From NCBI GenBank assembly GCA_023458315.1, contig JAEXAH010000037.1, positions 1 to 61,780 of the forward strand: a DNA stretch of 61,780 nt. The letters run 5' to 3'. Positions 25,451 to 34,285 of the stretch are shown piece after piece. Every line of letters starts with the position of its first letter. The first letter of the stretch is position 1. The position numbers and the translations under genes are program-made. This stretch comes from Pseudomonadota bacterium. GTDB taxonomy: Bacteria; Pseudomonadota; Alphaproteobacteria; Rhodospirillales; Magnetospirillaceae. The notes under the pieces are model-generated. The model searched no databases. It was given only the letters and a program-made list of their open reading frames with translations, and had not been told where the DNA came from.

Positions 25451-26838
25451 CAGCGAAGCTCCTTGCTGGGCATCGGCGCGGCGGCACCGCGCGACGCAGG
25501 GGCGGGGGCGGCGCCGGGGGCGGGCAGCAGGATGCCCGTGACCGAGGCCCGGTCGTTCAACACGGCGCGGGCGGCGGCGTTGACCTGATCGGCGGTGATG
25601 GCGGCGATGCGGCCGGGCCATTCCTCGACGTCGGCCACCTGCTGGCCGGTGGTCAGGGCCGAGCCCAGCACCTGGGCGGCGGTATGCAGGGAATCGCGGG
25701 CATAGGCCACACCGGCGCGCAGCCGGGCCTTGGCCCGTTCCACCTCGGCCGGGGTGATGCCCTGCTCCACCACCTTGCGCAATTCGGCCTCGATCGCGGC
25801 TTGCAGCTTGGGAACCTCGACACCCGGGCTGGGCGTGGCGCCCACCGAGAAGGTGGTGTGGTCCAGCGCCATGGGATCATAGGACGCGCTGGCCCCGGCG
25901 GCGATGCCCTGCTCCACCACCAGCGCCTTGTACAGCCGCGCGGTGGCGCCGCCGCCCATGATCTCGGCCAGCACCTCCAGGGCGTAAGGCTGGGTCTGGT
26001 CCTTGGCCGAGGCATAGGTCGGCGCCAGATAGGACCGGCTCCACGACGGCTGTTGCACGCGGGCGTCGGCCACGGTGACGGTGCGCGCCGCCACCGGCGG
26101 CGGTTCCTCCAACCGCACGCGCGGCGGAATGGCCTCGGGCGTCAGCGGGCCGTAATAGGTTTCGGCCAGCGCCTTGACCTTTTCCGGCTGCACGTCGCCC
26201 GCCACCACCAGGATGGCGTTGTTGGGCGCGTACCAGCGGCGATAGAACTCCAGCGCGTCCTCGCGGGTCAGTTGGGCGATCTCGGAATCCCAGCCGATGA
26301 TCGGACGGCGATAGGGGTGGTTGACGTACAGCGCCGCCTCGACCTGTTCATGCAACAGGGCGCCCGGGCTGTTGTCGGTGCGCGACCGCCGTTCCTCGCG
26401 CACCACGTCGCGTTCGGTGATCACGTCCTTGTCGGCCAGGGTCAGGTTGCGCATGCGGTCCGCTTCCATCTTCATCACCGCTTCCAGCCGGTCGGCGGCG
26501 ACGTTCTGGAAATAGGCGGTGTAGTCGGACGAGGTGAAGGCGTTGTCCCGCCCGCCCATGCGCGCCACGATCTTCGAGAACTCGCCCGGCGGCACGCTGG
26601 GGGTGCCCTTGAACATCAGATGTTCCAGCAGGTGGGCGATGCCGCTTTTGCCCGGCACCTCGTCGGCGGCGCCGACCCGGTACCACACCATGTGACTGAC
26701 GATGGGCGCGCGGTGGTTTTCCACCACCACCACCTTCAGGCCGTTCTCCAACTGGTAGGTGGTGGGATTGAACACCTGCGCCGCCGCCGGAAGCGGAGCC
26801 AGCAGCGCGGCGGCCAGGGCAAAACGAGTGAAAGTCAT
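25450..26838 (-). CDS. M16-family zinc metallopeptidase (catalytic)
   Basis: This 462-residue secreted peptidase has a signal peptide (to about residue 21). The inverted zinc motif HLLEH is at residues 69-73, with the downstream Glu ligand in the MKMEADRM region. It resembles the family that includes processing peptidases and PqqL-like proteases, and probably degrades peptides or proteins in the periplasm together with the non-catalytic partner gene. The ATG at 26838 has a CGGAGGACC ribosome-binding site. Confidence 0.92.
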   Translation of the reverse strand: MTFTRFALAAALLAPLPAAAQVFNPTTYQLENGLKVVVVENHRAPIVSHMVWYRVGAADEVPGKSGIAHLLEHLMFKGTPSVPPGEFSKIVARMGGRDNAFTSSDYTAYFQNVAADRLEAVMKMEADRMRNLTLADKDVITERDVVREERRSRTDNSPGALLHEQVEAALYVNHPYRRPIIGWDSEIAQLTREDALEFYRRWYAPNNAILVVAGDVQPEKVKALAETYYGPLTPEAIPPRVRLEEPPPVAARTVTVADARVQQPSWSRSYLAPTYASAKDQTQPYALEVLAEIMGGGATARLYKALVVEQGIAAGASASYDPMALDHTTFSVGATPSPGVEVPKLQAAIEAELRKVVEQGITPAEVERAKARLRAGVAYARDSLHTAAQVLGSALTTGQQVADVEEWPGRIAAITADQVNAAARAVLNDRASVTGILLPAPGAAPAPASRGAAAPMPSKELR

Positions 26839-26910
26839 TGGTCCTCCGGGGGGAATCCGGGCGTGTGATTCGGCATATAGGCCGGGAAAATGGCCGCGGC
26901 AAGGCAAAGA

Positions 26911-26942
26911 AAAAGCCCTCTCCCGCCGGGGAGAGGGCTTTT
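26911..26942 (-). terminator. Intrinsic terminator after bamF
   Basis: A 14-bp perfect stem AAAAGCCCTCTCCC / GGGAGAGGGCTTTT with a 4-base loop, giving a T-run on either strand. It lies 14 bases after the bamF stop and separates ribF-ileS-lspA-bamF from the M16 genes. It is related in sequence to the hairpin at 37592-37620. Confidence 0.9.
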
Positions 26943-26956
26943 GCGTGATCCGGGGA

Positions 26957-27547
26957 TCAGTCGAAGATGCCTTCCAGCATACCCTTGCGGCGGCGCGAGA
27001 TGCGCGGGCTGTCGCCGTCGCCGACCGAGCGGCCCAGGGCCTGGTTCTCGCGGATGCGCTGGGCTTCCTTGCTGGCGTCAAGCTGTTCGCCCGCGCCGGG
27101 GCCGTCGGGCTTGCGCCAGAACACCACCTTGTCGGTGAAGCTCTTGTCTGCATCAGCCAGGGCCTGGGTTTCCTTGTTGATCAGCACGCGGATGTCGGGC
27201 TGGATCTGCTCGGTCCCCGCCTTCTTCAGCAGGGCGACGTCGCCCTGGGTGCGACCGGCGGTGCTGATGGGCGTGCCGGTCTGGCGGCCGGCCAGGGCGG
27301 CGCGGGCCTGATCGCGGACATTGCCTTCCTGCGGGCGCACGGCGCCGGGGGCAGGCGGGCGCAGCGAGAAATCCGGCGGCATGGACAGCGGCGCACGCTC
27401 CACCACCTGGAACTCGTCCGGCGGAGCCTTTTCGAAACCCAGCGCCTTGCGGGCGTCGGTGCAGCCGGACAGGGCGATCGCGGAACCGGCGGCCACGGAA
27501 GCGGCGAGCAGGACGCGGAGGAAGGTGGGCGTGGAGTTGCGCATCAT
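26957..27547 (-). CDS. bamF: DUF3035 outer-membrane lipoprotein (BamF-type)
   Basis: This 196-residue lipoprotein (lipobox LSGC, Cys about residue 29) has the DUF3035 features CTDARKALGFEKAPPDEFQVV and APLSMPPDFSLRPP. In Caulobacter this family is a subunit of the BAM complex (BamF), which inserts outer-membrane beta-barrels. The C-terminal half is charged and predicted disordered. Two adjacent ATGs (27547 and 27544) are possible starts. It lies 4 bases after lspA, whose product would process its signal peptide. Confidence 0.85.
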   Translation of the reverse strand: MMRNSTPTFLRVLLAASVAAGSAIALSGCTDARKALGFEKAPPDEFQVVERAPLSMPPDFSLRPPAPGAVRPQEGNVRDQARAALAGRQTGTPISTAGRTQGDVALLKKAGTEQIQPDIRVLINKETQALADADKSFTDKVVFWRKPDGPGAGEQLDASKEAQRIRENQALGRSVGDGDSPRISRRRKGMLEGIFD

Positions 27548-27551
27548 GGCC

Positions 27552-28064
27552 CTAATTTTTAGTCGAAGACGACTTGGCGAGCAAGGCATCCAGCACCAGC
27601 AGGACGGCCCCGACAGTGATGGCGGAATCCGCCACGTTGAAGGCGGGCCAATGATAACCCATGACATGCACGTCTAGGAAGTCGGCAACCGCCCCCCAGC
27701 GCACGCGATCGATCACATTCCCCAAGGCGCCGCCGATGATGCCGCCCAAGGCCAGGACCTCGATCCGGGCGGTGGCCTTGCGCAGCCACAGCGACAGGCC
27801 GATGGCGATGGCCACCGACAGCACCGACAGGATGAGCGCGTTCCACTGGCCGTCATTATTGAACATGCCGAACGACACGCCGCGATTCCACGCCATCACC
27901 AGATCGAAGAACGGCAGAACCTCGATCCGGACCGGGGAATAGAACGGCGTGTCGAGCACGCCCTCGGGCCGCATCACCAGTTCGACCACCCACCATTTGG
28001 TGATCTGGTCGAGCACCATGATCAGCGCGGCCAGCCCCAGGCCAAGGCGCAGCGACCGGGTCAC
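27552..28064 (-). CDS. lspA: Lipoprotein signal peptidase
   Basis: This 170-residue inner-membrane aspartic protease cleaves prolipoprotein signal peptides after lipidation. Four predicted membrane helices are seen. The two catalytic aspartates are in NVIDRVRWG and AFNVADSAI, and NRGVSFGMF is also conserved. The start is GTG at 28064, overlapping the ileS stop as GTGA; longer in-frame extensions would run into ileS and are rejected. Confidence 0.95.
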   Translation of the reverse strand: MTRSLRLGLGLAALIMVLDQITKWWVVELVMRPEGVLDTPFYSPVRIEVLPFFDLVMAWNRGVSFGMFNNDGQWNALILSVLSVAIAIGLSLWLRKATARIEVLALGGIIGGALGNVIDRVRWGAVADFLDVHVMGYHWPAFNVADSAITVGAVLLVLDALLAKSSSTKN

Positions 28065-30910
28065 GACGACACCGCATCCGAGCAGCGGCCGCACACGCCC
28101 GCATGCTTGTGCTTGCCCACTTCGTTCAGCACCTTCCAGCAGCGCTGGCACTTTTCACCCTCGGCCGGGCTGGGCAGCACGCCCACGCCGGGCACGTCGG
28201 CCAGGGCGAAGGCGCCTTCGGGCGCCGCGCCGTCCACCAGCAACAGGCCCGAGGTGATGCAGATTTCCGCCATGTCCAGGCCGTCCAGGGCATTGCGCAG
28301 CGCGGCATCGGCCACGTACAGCGCCGGGCTGGCCTGAAGGCTGGAGCCGATGCGCTTGGCGACGCGCTCGATCTCCAGCGCGCCGGTGACGACGCGGCGC
28401 ACGGCGCGCACCTTGTCCCACTTGGCGGCCAGCACATCGTCCCGCCACGCGGCCGGGATTTCCGGGAAGCCTTGCAGATGGACCGAACCCTCCGCCGACG
28501 GGTGGCGGGCCAGCCACGCCTCTTCGGCGGTGAAGCAGGTGAACGGCGCCAGCCACTTGCACAGGGTGTCCAGCAGCAGATCCATCACCGTGCGGGCGGC
28601 GCGGCGGCGCGGGCTGGTGACGGAATCGCAGTACAGCGCGTCCTTGCGGATGTCGAAATAGAACGCCGACAGATCGACCGCGCAGAAATTGTGCAGTTCG
28701 TTGAACCAACCATGGAATTCGAAATCGTTGCAGGCTTGCTTCAGGCCCGCATCGATCTCGGTCAGGCGGTGCAGCACCCAGCGTTCCAGTTCCGGCATTT
28801 CGGCCACCGGCAGCGTCTCGGCCTCGGTGATGCCGTCCACGGCGCCCAGCAGATAGCGCAGGGTGTTGCGCAGGCGGCGGTAGATGTCCACCTGGGTCTT
28901 GAGGATTTCCGCGCCGATGCGCAGATCGTCGGAATAATCCGAGCCCACCACCCACAGGCGCAGGATATCGGCGCCCTGGACGCCGACCACGTCCTGGGGC
29001 GACACCACGTTGCCCAGCGACTTGGACATCTTGCGGCCCTGCTCGTCCAGCACGAAGCCGTGGGTCAGCACCGCCTGGTAGGGGGCGCGGCCACGGGTGC
29101 CGCAGCTTTCCAGCAGCGAGGAATGGAACCAGCCGCGATGCTGGTCCGAGCCTTCCAGGTACAGGCTGGCCGGCCAGGTGGTGTCGCTCCATTCGCCGCC
29201 ATCCAGCACGAAGGCGTGGGTGCAGCCGGAATCGAACCACACGTCCAGCACGTCGAACACCTGTTCGAACTGGTCGGGGTCGTAATTGTTACCCAGGAAG
29301 CGGGCGGGCGGGCTGGTGTACCAGGCATCCGAGCCCTCTTCCTCGAAGGCGGCGACGATGCGGCCCATGACCTCGGCATCGCGCAAGGGCTGGCCGGTCA
29401 TCTTGTCGATGAACACGGTGATCGGCACACCCCAGGCGCGCTGACGCGACAGGCACCAATCGGGGCGGGTGGCGATCATGGCGCCGATGCGGTTGCGGCC
29501 CTGATCGGGGACGAAGCGGGTGTCGTCGATGGCCTTCAGCGCCTTTTCCCGCAGACCATGGCTTTCCATGGACACGAACCATTGCGGCGTGGTGCGGAAG
29601 ATCAGCGGCGCCTTGGAACGCCAGGAATGGGGGTACGAGTGTTCGACCTTGCCATGGGCCAGCAGATTGCCGCAGGCGGTCATGGCCTCGATCACCGGCT
29701 TGGCGACCGGGCTGTAATACTTGCCGTTCTTGCCCTGGGCCAGCACGCTTTGCCCGGCGAAGATGGCGACCGACGGGTAATAGGTGCCGTCGGGCTGCAC
29801 GGTGTCGGGCACCTGGATGCCGTTGGCCTTGCCCAGATGGAAATCGTCCTCGCCATGGCCCGGCGCGATGTGCACGAAGCCGGTGCCGGTGTCGGTGGTG
29901 ACGAAATCACCGGCCAGGGCCGGAACCGGGAAGTCGTAGCCGCCCTTGGCCTCGGGGTGATGCTTGAGCGGGTGATGGCAGATGGTGCCCGCCAGGGCTT
30001 CGCCCTTGATGGTGTGCCGCACCGCGAAGGTGGCCTTGGCATCCTTGGCCACCTGCTCGGCCTGATCCTTGACCAGCACCAGACGGTCGCCGACCTTGGC
30101 CAGCGAGCCCTCGGCGGCGGCGGTCACGTCCACCACCACGTAGTCGAACTCGGCGCCATAGGCCACGGCGCGGTTGCCCGGCATGGTCCACGGCGTGGTG
30201 GTCCAGATCACCACGTTGGCGCCCTCGACTTCCGGGCAGCCGGGGGTGACGATGGGGAACTTGACCCAGATGGTGACGCTGGTGTGGTCGTGGTACTCGA
30301 CCTCGGCCTCGGCCAAAGCGGTCTTTTCCACCACCGACCACATCACCGGCTTGACGCCCTTGTACAAGGACCCGTCCAGCAGGAACTTGCCCAACTCGCG
30401 GGCGATGGTGGCTTCCGCCGCATTGGTCATGGTGGTGTAGGGATGGTCCCAGTCACCTTCCACGCCCAGGCGCTTGAATTCCTCGCGCTGGATGTCGATC
30501 CAGCCGCGCGCGAACTGGCGGCATTCCTCGCGGAACTGCACCACCGGCACCTGATCCTTGTCCAGACCGGCAGCGCGGTACTTTTCCTCGATCTTCCATT
30601 CGATGGGCAGGCCGTGGCAGTCCCAGCCGGGGATGTAATGCACATCCTTGCCCAGCATGAACTGGGTGCGGTTGATGACGTCCTTGAGAATCTTGTTGAG
30701 CGCGTGACCGATGTGCAAATGCCCGTTCGCATAGGGCGGGCCGTCATGCAGCATGAACTTGTCGCGGCCCTTCGCCACCGTGCGCATGCGCTCGAACAGG
30801 CCGATCTCGGCCCAGCGCGCCAGCAGCTTGGGCTCCAGTTCGGGCAGGCCGGCCTTCATGGGGAAATCGGTCTTGGGCAGGAAGACGGTCGACTTGTAGT
30901 CCACGCTCAT
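28061..30910 (-). CDS. ileS: Isoleucyl-tRNA synthetase
   Basis: This 949-residue class I synthetase charges tRNA-Ile. The HIGH motif (HLHIGH) is at residues 64-69, the editing CP1 domain occupies the middle (WTTTPWTMPGN), and KMSKS is at 627-631. The C-terminal zinc knuckle (CQRCWKVL...CGRC) is present. Length is normal. It lies 11 bases after ribF and overlaps lspA by four bases, giving the common ribF-ileS-lspA order. Confidence 0.98.
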   Translation of the reverse strand: MSVDYKSTVFLPKTDFPMKAGLPELEPKLLARWAEIGLFERMRTVAKGRDKFMLHDGPPYANGHLHIGHALNKILKDVINRTQFMLGKDVHYIPGWDCHGLPIEWKIEEKYRAAGLDKDQVPVVQFREECRQFARGWIDIQREEFKRLGVEGDWDHPYTTMTNAAEATIARELGKFLLDGSLYKGVKPVMWSVVEKTALAEAEVEYHDHTSVTIWVKFPIVTPGCPEVEGANVVIWTTTPWTMPGNRAVAYGAEFDYVVVDVTAAAEGSLAKVGDRLVLVKDQAEQVAKDAKATFAVRHTIKGEALAGTICHHPLKHHPEAKGGYDFPVPALAGDFVTTDTGTGFVHIAPGHGEDDFHLGKANGIQVPDTVQPDGTYYPSVAIFAGQSVLAQGKNGKYYSPVAKPVIEAMTACGNLLAHGKVEHSYPHSWRSKAPLIFRTTPQWFVSMESHGLREKALKAIDDTRFVPDQGRNRIGAMIATRPDWCLSRQRAWGVPITVFIDKMTGQPLRDAEVMGRIVAAFEEEGSDAWYTSPPARFLGNNYDPDQFEQVFDVLDVWFDSGCTHAFVLDGGEWSDTTWPASLYLEGSDQHRGWFHSSLLESCGTRGRAPYQAVLTHGFVLDEQGRKMSKSLGNVVSPQDVVGVQGADILRLWVVGSDYSDDLRIGAEILKTQVDIYRRLRNTLRYLLGAVDGITEAETLPVAEMPELERWVLHRLTEIDAGLKQACNDFEFHGWFNELHNFCAVDLSAFYFDIRKDALYCDSVTSPRRRAARTVMDLLLDTLCKWLAPFTCFTAEEAWLARHPSAEGSVHLQGFPEIPAAWRDDVLAAKWDKVRAVRRVVTGALEIERVAKRIGSSLQASPALYVADAALRNALDGLDMAEICITSGLLLVDGAAPEGAFALADVPGVGVLPSPAEGEKCQRCWKVLNEVGKHKHAGVCGRCSDAVSS

Positions 30911-30921
30911 CGGACTTCTCT

Positions 30922-31908
30922 TCAGTTATCGCCAACCGGCACGAACGGGCCGGGGCTTTCGGGAAAATGGCGGTCGGCGAGCAGGTCGCGGGCCGCCCGG
31001 GCATCGGCCTCGATCTGCGCCTTCAGCGCGGCGAGGCCGGAAAATTTCAGTTCGGGGCGCAGGTAATCCACCAGCGCCACCCGCAGATGCTTGCCGTACA
31101 GATCCACATCGGCGCCCAGCAGGTGGACCTCCAGGATCTCGTCGGTCTTGTCGAAGGTCGGGCGGCGCCCGAAATTGGCGACGCCGTCGTGCCACACCGT
31201 CGCCCCGCCCAGATCGACGCCCGCCCGCACCGCATAGACGCCGGTGGCCGGGCGCTGGTATTCACCCAGGGCGAAATTGGCGGTGGGAAAGCCGATGGTG
31301 CGGCCGCGCGCGTCGCCGTGCTCGACCCGGCCTTCCACTTCCCAGTAATGGCCCAGCAGCTTGGCGGCGTCGGCGGGACGCCCCCCCACCAGGAACTCGC
31401 GCACGCGGGTCGAGGAAAAGACGTCGCCATCGGGGGCGATTTCCGGCGGCACGCTGGTGAAACCGAAATTGCCCTCGGCCGCCATCTTCTGCAACAGCGC
31501 GCCGGTGCCCTGACGGCCCTTGCCGAAGACGTAATCGTAGCCCACCACCACATGCCGCGCCGCCAGCCCGCACACCAGGATGGAGCCGACGAATTCGATG
31601 GCGGTCAGATTGGCGAAGGCGGCATCGAAATGCTGCATGACCAGCAGATCGGCGCCCAGCGCCTCGATCAGCCGGGCCTTGACGCGGAACGGGGTCAGGC
31701 GGAACGGCGGCTGGTCGGGCTTGAAGAAACTGCGCGGATGCGGCTCGAAGCTCATCACCGCCAGCGGCGCCCCCAGCTCGTCGGCGATGCGGCGGGCAGC
31801 GCCGATCACCGCCTGATGCCCCTTGTGCACGCCGTCGAAATTGCCAAGCGCCACCACGCACCCCTTGAGATCGGGTGGCAGTTCGCCGCAATGACGGATC
31901 AGACGCAT
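30922..31908 (-). CDS. ribF: Bifunctional riboflavin kinase / FAD synthetase
   Basis: This 328-residue enzyme makes FMN and then FAD. The N-terminal nucleotidyl-transferase domain has GNFDGVHKGHQ near residue 23 and the STRVREFL segment. The C-terminal flavokinase domain has RTIGFPTANF and the YRPA-like PATGVYAVRAG region. The ATG at 31908 is preferred over an in-frame TTG nine bases earlier. It is the first gene of ribF-ileS-lspA-bamF. Confidence 0.95.
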   Translation of the reverse strand: MRLIRHCGELPPDLKGCVVALGNFDGVHKGHQAVIGAARRIADELGAPLAVMSFEPHPRSFFKPDQPPFRLTPFRVKARLIEALGADLLVMQHFDAAFANLTAIEFVGSILVCGLAARHVVVGYDYVFGKGRQGTGALLQKMAAEGNFGFTSVPPEIAPDGDVFSSTRVREFLVGGRPADAAKLLGHYWEVEGRVEHGDARGRTIGFPTANFALGEYQRPATGVYAVRAGVDLGGATVWHDGVANFGRRPTFDKTDEILEVHLLGADVDLYGKHLRVALVDYLRPELKFSGLAALKAQIEADARAARDLLADRHFPESPGPFVPVGDN

Positions 31909-31986
31909 GGCAGACAAGGCGGATTCATCCCTGGAACCGAGAACGGTAAGGGGTATCCGATGCCGCAGCGAATCGCAACCGGTTAT

Positions 31987-32011
31987 GGCCCCCTCCCCTG
32001 GCGAGGGGGCC
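31987..32011 (-). terminator. GC hairpin after prfC (possible terminator)
   Basis: A 9-bp stem GGCCCCCTC / GAGGGGGCC with a 7-base loop begins 6 bases after the prfC stop. There is no T-run on the prfC strand, so it may be a weak terminator or an mRNA-end stabiliser. Confidence 0.5.
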
Positions 32012-32016
32012 GTCCC

Positions 32017-33603
32017 TTAATGCTGTTCGCGGGTCGCGGTGAACTTGACGTTGGGGAAGTCCTGCTGGGCGCGGTTCAATTGCCAGGTGTTGCGCGCCAG
32101 ATAGACCGGGGCGCCGTCGCGGTCCTCGGCCATGTTGGACTTGTTGGCGGCCATGAACTTTTCCAGGTCCTTGGCATCCTCGGCGGCGACCCAGCGGGCG
32201 GTGACGAAGCCGCCATCCTCGAACCCGGCCTTGATGTTGTATTCGCTTTCGATGCGGGTGGTCAGCACGTCGAATTGCAGCGGGCCGACCACGCCGACGA
32301 TCCAGCTTGAGCCGTCCACCGGCTTGAACACCTGGGACACACCTTCCTCGGCCAGATCGTCCAGCGCCTTCTTCAACTGCTTGGCCTTCATGGGGTCGTC
32401 CAGGCGGGCGCGGCGCAGCACTTCCGGGGCGAAGGTGGGGATGCCCAGGAAGTGGAAATCCTCGGACTCGCTCAGCGTGTCGCCGATGCGCAACTGGCCG
32501 TGGTTGGGAATGCCCATGATGTCGCCGGCATAGGCTTCCTCAGCCAGTTCGCGCTCGCGCGCCAGGAAGAACACCGGGTTGACCAGGGCCATGACCTTGC
32601 CCGAGCGCACATGCTTCAGCTTCATGCCGCGCTTGAAGCGGCCCGAGCACAGGCGGAAGAAGGCGATGCGGTCGCGGTGGTTGGGGTCCATGTTGGCCTG
32701 GACCTTGAACACGAAGCCGGTGACCTTTTCCTCGGTCGGCTCGACGGTCCGGGTGCTGGTCTTGCGCGCCAGCGGGCTGGGCGCCAGACGGCCGACGCCG
32801 CGCAGCAATTCGGCGACGCCGAAGGTCTTCAGGGCCGAGCCGAAGAACACCGGGGTCAGGTGCCCGGCACGAAAGCTTTCCAGGTCGAATTCGGGATAGC
32901 CGCCGCGCACCAGCTCGACCTCGTCGCGCAGCCGGGCCGCCGCCGCTTCGCCCACCGCCTCGTCCAGCTTGGGACTGTCCAGCGGCGCATCCACCACCGC
33001 CGCCGCGATGTGGTCGCCACGGCCGGGATCGAACATGATGACGCGGTCGTTGACCAGATCGTAGACGCCCTTGAGGTCGCGGCCCATGCCGATGGGCCAC
33101 GTCACCGGGCAGACGTCCAGCGCCAGGGTCTTCTCCACCTCGTCCAGCAGGTCGATGGGCTCGCGGCCCTCGCGGTCGACCTTGTTGATGAAGGTGATGA
33201 TGGGCATGTCGCGCATGCGGCAGACCTCGAACAGCTTCAAGGTCTGGGTCTCGATGCCCTTGGCGGCGTCCAGCACCATGATGGCCGAGTCGACGGCGGT
33301 CAGGGTGCGATAGGTGTCTTCCGAGAAATCTTCGTGGCCGGGCGTGTCGAGCAGGTTATAGGTCAGATCCTCGTGCTCGAAGGTCATGACCGAGGCCGAC
33401 ACCGAGATGCCGCGCTCCTTTTCGATGGCCATCCAGTCCGAGCGGGTGCGGCGCTGCTCGCCACGGGCGCGCACGGCACCGGCCATCTGAATGGCGCCGC
33501 CGAACATCAGCAGCTTTTCCGTCAGCGTCGTCTTACCGGCGTCGGGGTGGGAGATGATGGCGAAGGTGCGCCGCAGCGCCAGTTCGGTCGAGAGCGTGGT
33601 CAT
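32017..33603 (-). CDS. prfC: Peptide chain release factor 3
   Basis: This 528-residue translational GTPase removes RF1/RF2 from the ribosome after termination. The G1 motif SHPDAGKTTLTEKLL is near the start, then DTPGHEDFSEDTYRTL and NKVDREGREP. The RF3-specific RTRSDWMAIEKERGISV region and the C-terminal domain are present. Length is typical. It is divergent from the small gene at 33663 and is followed by a GC hairpin. Confidence 0.97.
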   Translation of the reverse strand: MTTLSTELALRRTFAIISHPDAGKTTLTEKLLMFGGAIQMAGAVRARGEQRRTRSDWMAIEKERGISVSASVMTFEHEDLTYNLLDTPGHEDFSEDTYRTLTAVDSAIMVLDAAKGIETQTLKLFEVCRMRDMPIITFINKVDREGREPIDLLDEVEKTLALDVCPVTWPIGMGRDLKGVYDLVNDRVIMFDPGRGDHIAAAVVDAPLDSPKLDEAVGEAAAARLRDEVELVRGGYPEFDLESFRAGHLTPVFFGSALKTFGVAELLRGVGRLAPSPLARKTSTRTVEPTEEKVTGFVFKVQANMDPNHRDRIAFFRLCSGRFKRGMKLKHVRSGKVMALVNPVFFLARERELAEEAYAGDIMGIPNHGQLRIGDTLSESEDFHFLGIPTFAPEVLRRARLDDPMKAKQLKKALDDLAEEGVSQVFKPVDGSSWIVGVVGPLQFDVLTTRIESEYNIKAGFEDGGFVTARWVAAEDAKDLEKFMAANKSNMAEDRDGAPVYLARNTWQLNRAQQDFPNVKFTATREQH

Positions 33604-33662
33604 GGCGGCGGTGATGGCGCGGATCGGCTATAAAATCAAGAGGATTGAAGGATAAGGGTATT

Positions 33663-33857
33663 ATGCTGACCATTCCCACCGACCCCGATCTGGACAGCCG
33701 CCTGTACCGCGTCGCCCGCGCCCTGGGCCAAACGCCCGAGCAATGCGCCCTGGCGGCGCTGCGTGCGTGGCTGGCCGACCACGAGGACGCCATGGAAAGC
33801 ACCCGCCGCCTGGGCGGCGACGGCATCGCCCGTCTGCCGGACGGATTTTACGATTAG
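33663..33857 (+). CDS. Small ribbon-helix-helix-like protein
   Basis: A 64-residue protein (MLTIPTDPDLDSRLYRVARA...) whose beta-strand plus two helices resemble ribbon-helix-helix (CopG/ParD-type) regulators. This is a pattern guess without a database search. TATAAA at 33629-33634 and an AAGGATAAGG ribosome-binding region precede it. No toxin gene is next to it; its stop overlaps the convergent response-regulator stop by four bases. It could be an orphan antitoxin or a small transcription regulator. Confidence 0.55.
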   Translation: MLTIPTDPDLDSRLYRVARALGQTPEQCALAALRAWLADHEDAMESTRRLGGDGIARLPDGFYD

Positions 33858-34285
33858 CCCTTGGGCCGCCGCACCACGGTGAACCAGTAATCCTCGATGG
33901 CGTGGATGGCCTGGAAGAATTCCATCACGTCCAGCGGCTTGGTGACGAAGCCCGCCGCGCCCAGGGAATAGGATGCCTCCACATCCCGTTCCACGTCCGA
34001 GGTGGTCAGCACCACCACCGGAATCAGATGCAGGTCGGGATCGGCCTTGATGGCGCGCAGCACCTCGCGGCCGTTCAGGCGCGGCAGGTTGAGGTCCAGC
34101 AGCAGCAAATCGGGGCGTCGGGCGCCGGGCAATTCGCCGCGCAGATAGGCCAGCGCCTGTTCGCCGTCCTCGACCACGTCCAGCGAACAATAAAAGCGCC
34201 CTTCGCGCAGGGCCGCCCGCACCAGCCCGGCATCGGCCGGAAGATCCTCGGCCAGCAGGATGTGGAAAGGGGGGGTGTCGGTCAT
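33854..34285 (-). CDS. Single-domain response regulator
   Basis: A 143-residue CheY-like receiver with no output domain. The acidic pair is in LLAEDLPADA, the phospho-acceptor Asp is in LLLLDLNLPRLNG, the switch Thr in VLTTSD, and the conserved Lys in VTKPLDVMEFF. The EDLPADAGLV and NLPRLNG pattern is the type seen with phytochrome-like kinases (Rcp1-like). It overlaps the histidine-kinase gene by four bases (ATGA), so they form a two-component pair. Confidence 0.93.
   Translation of the reverse strand: MTDTPPFHILLAEDLPADAGLVRAALREGRFYCSLDVVEDGEQALAYLRGELPGARRPDLLLLDLNLPRLNGREVLRAIKADPDLHLIPVVVLTTSDVERDVEASYSLGAAGFVTKPLDVMEFFQAIHAIEDYWFTVVRRPKG

Noticed and set aside
33663..33857. Toxin-antitoxin module
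   Set aside because: The small protein looks like an antitoxin-type ribbon-helix-helix, but no toxin gene is adjacent on either side.
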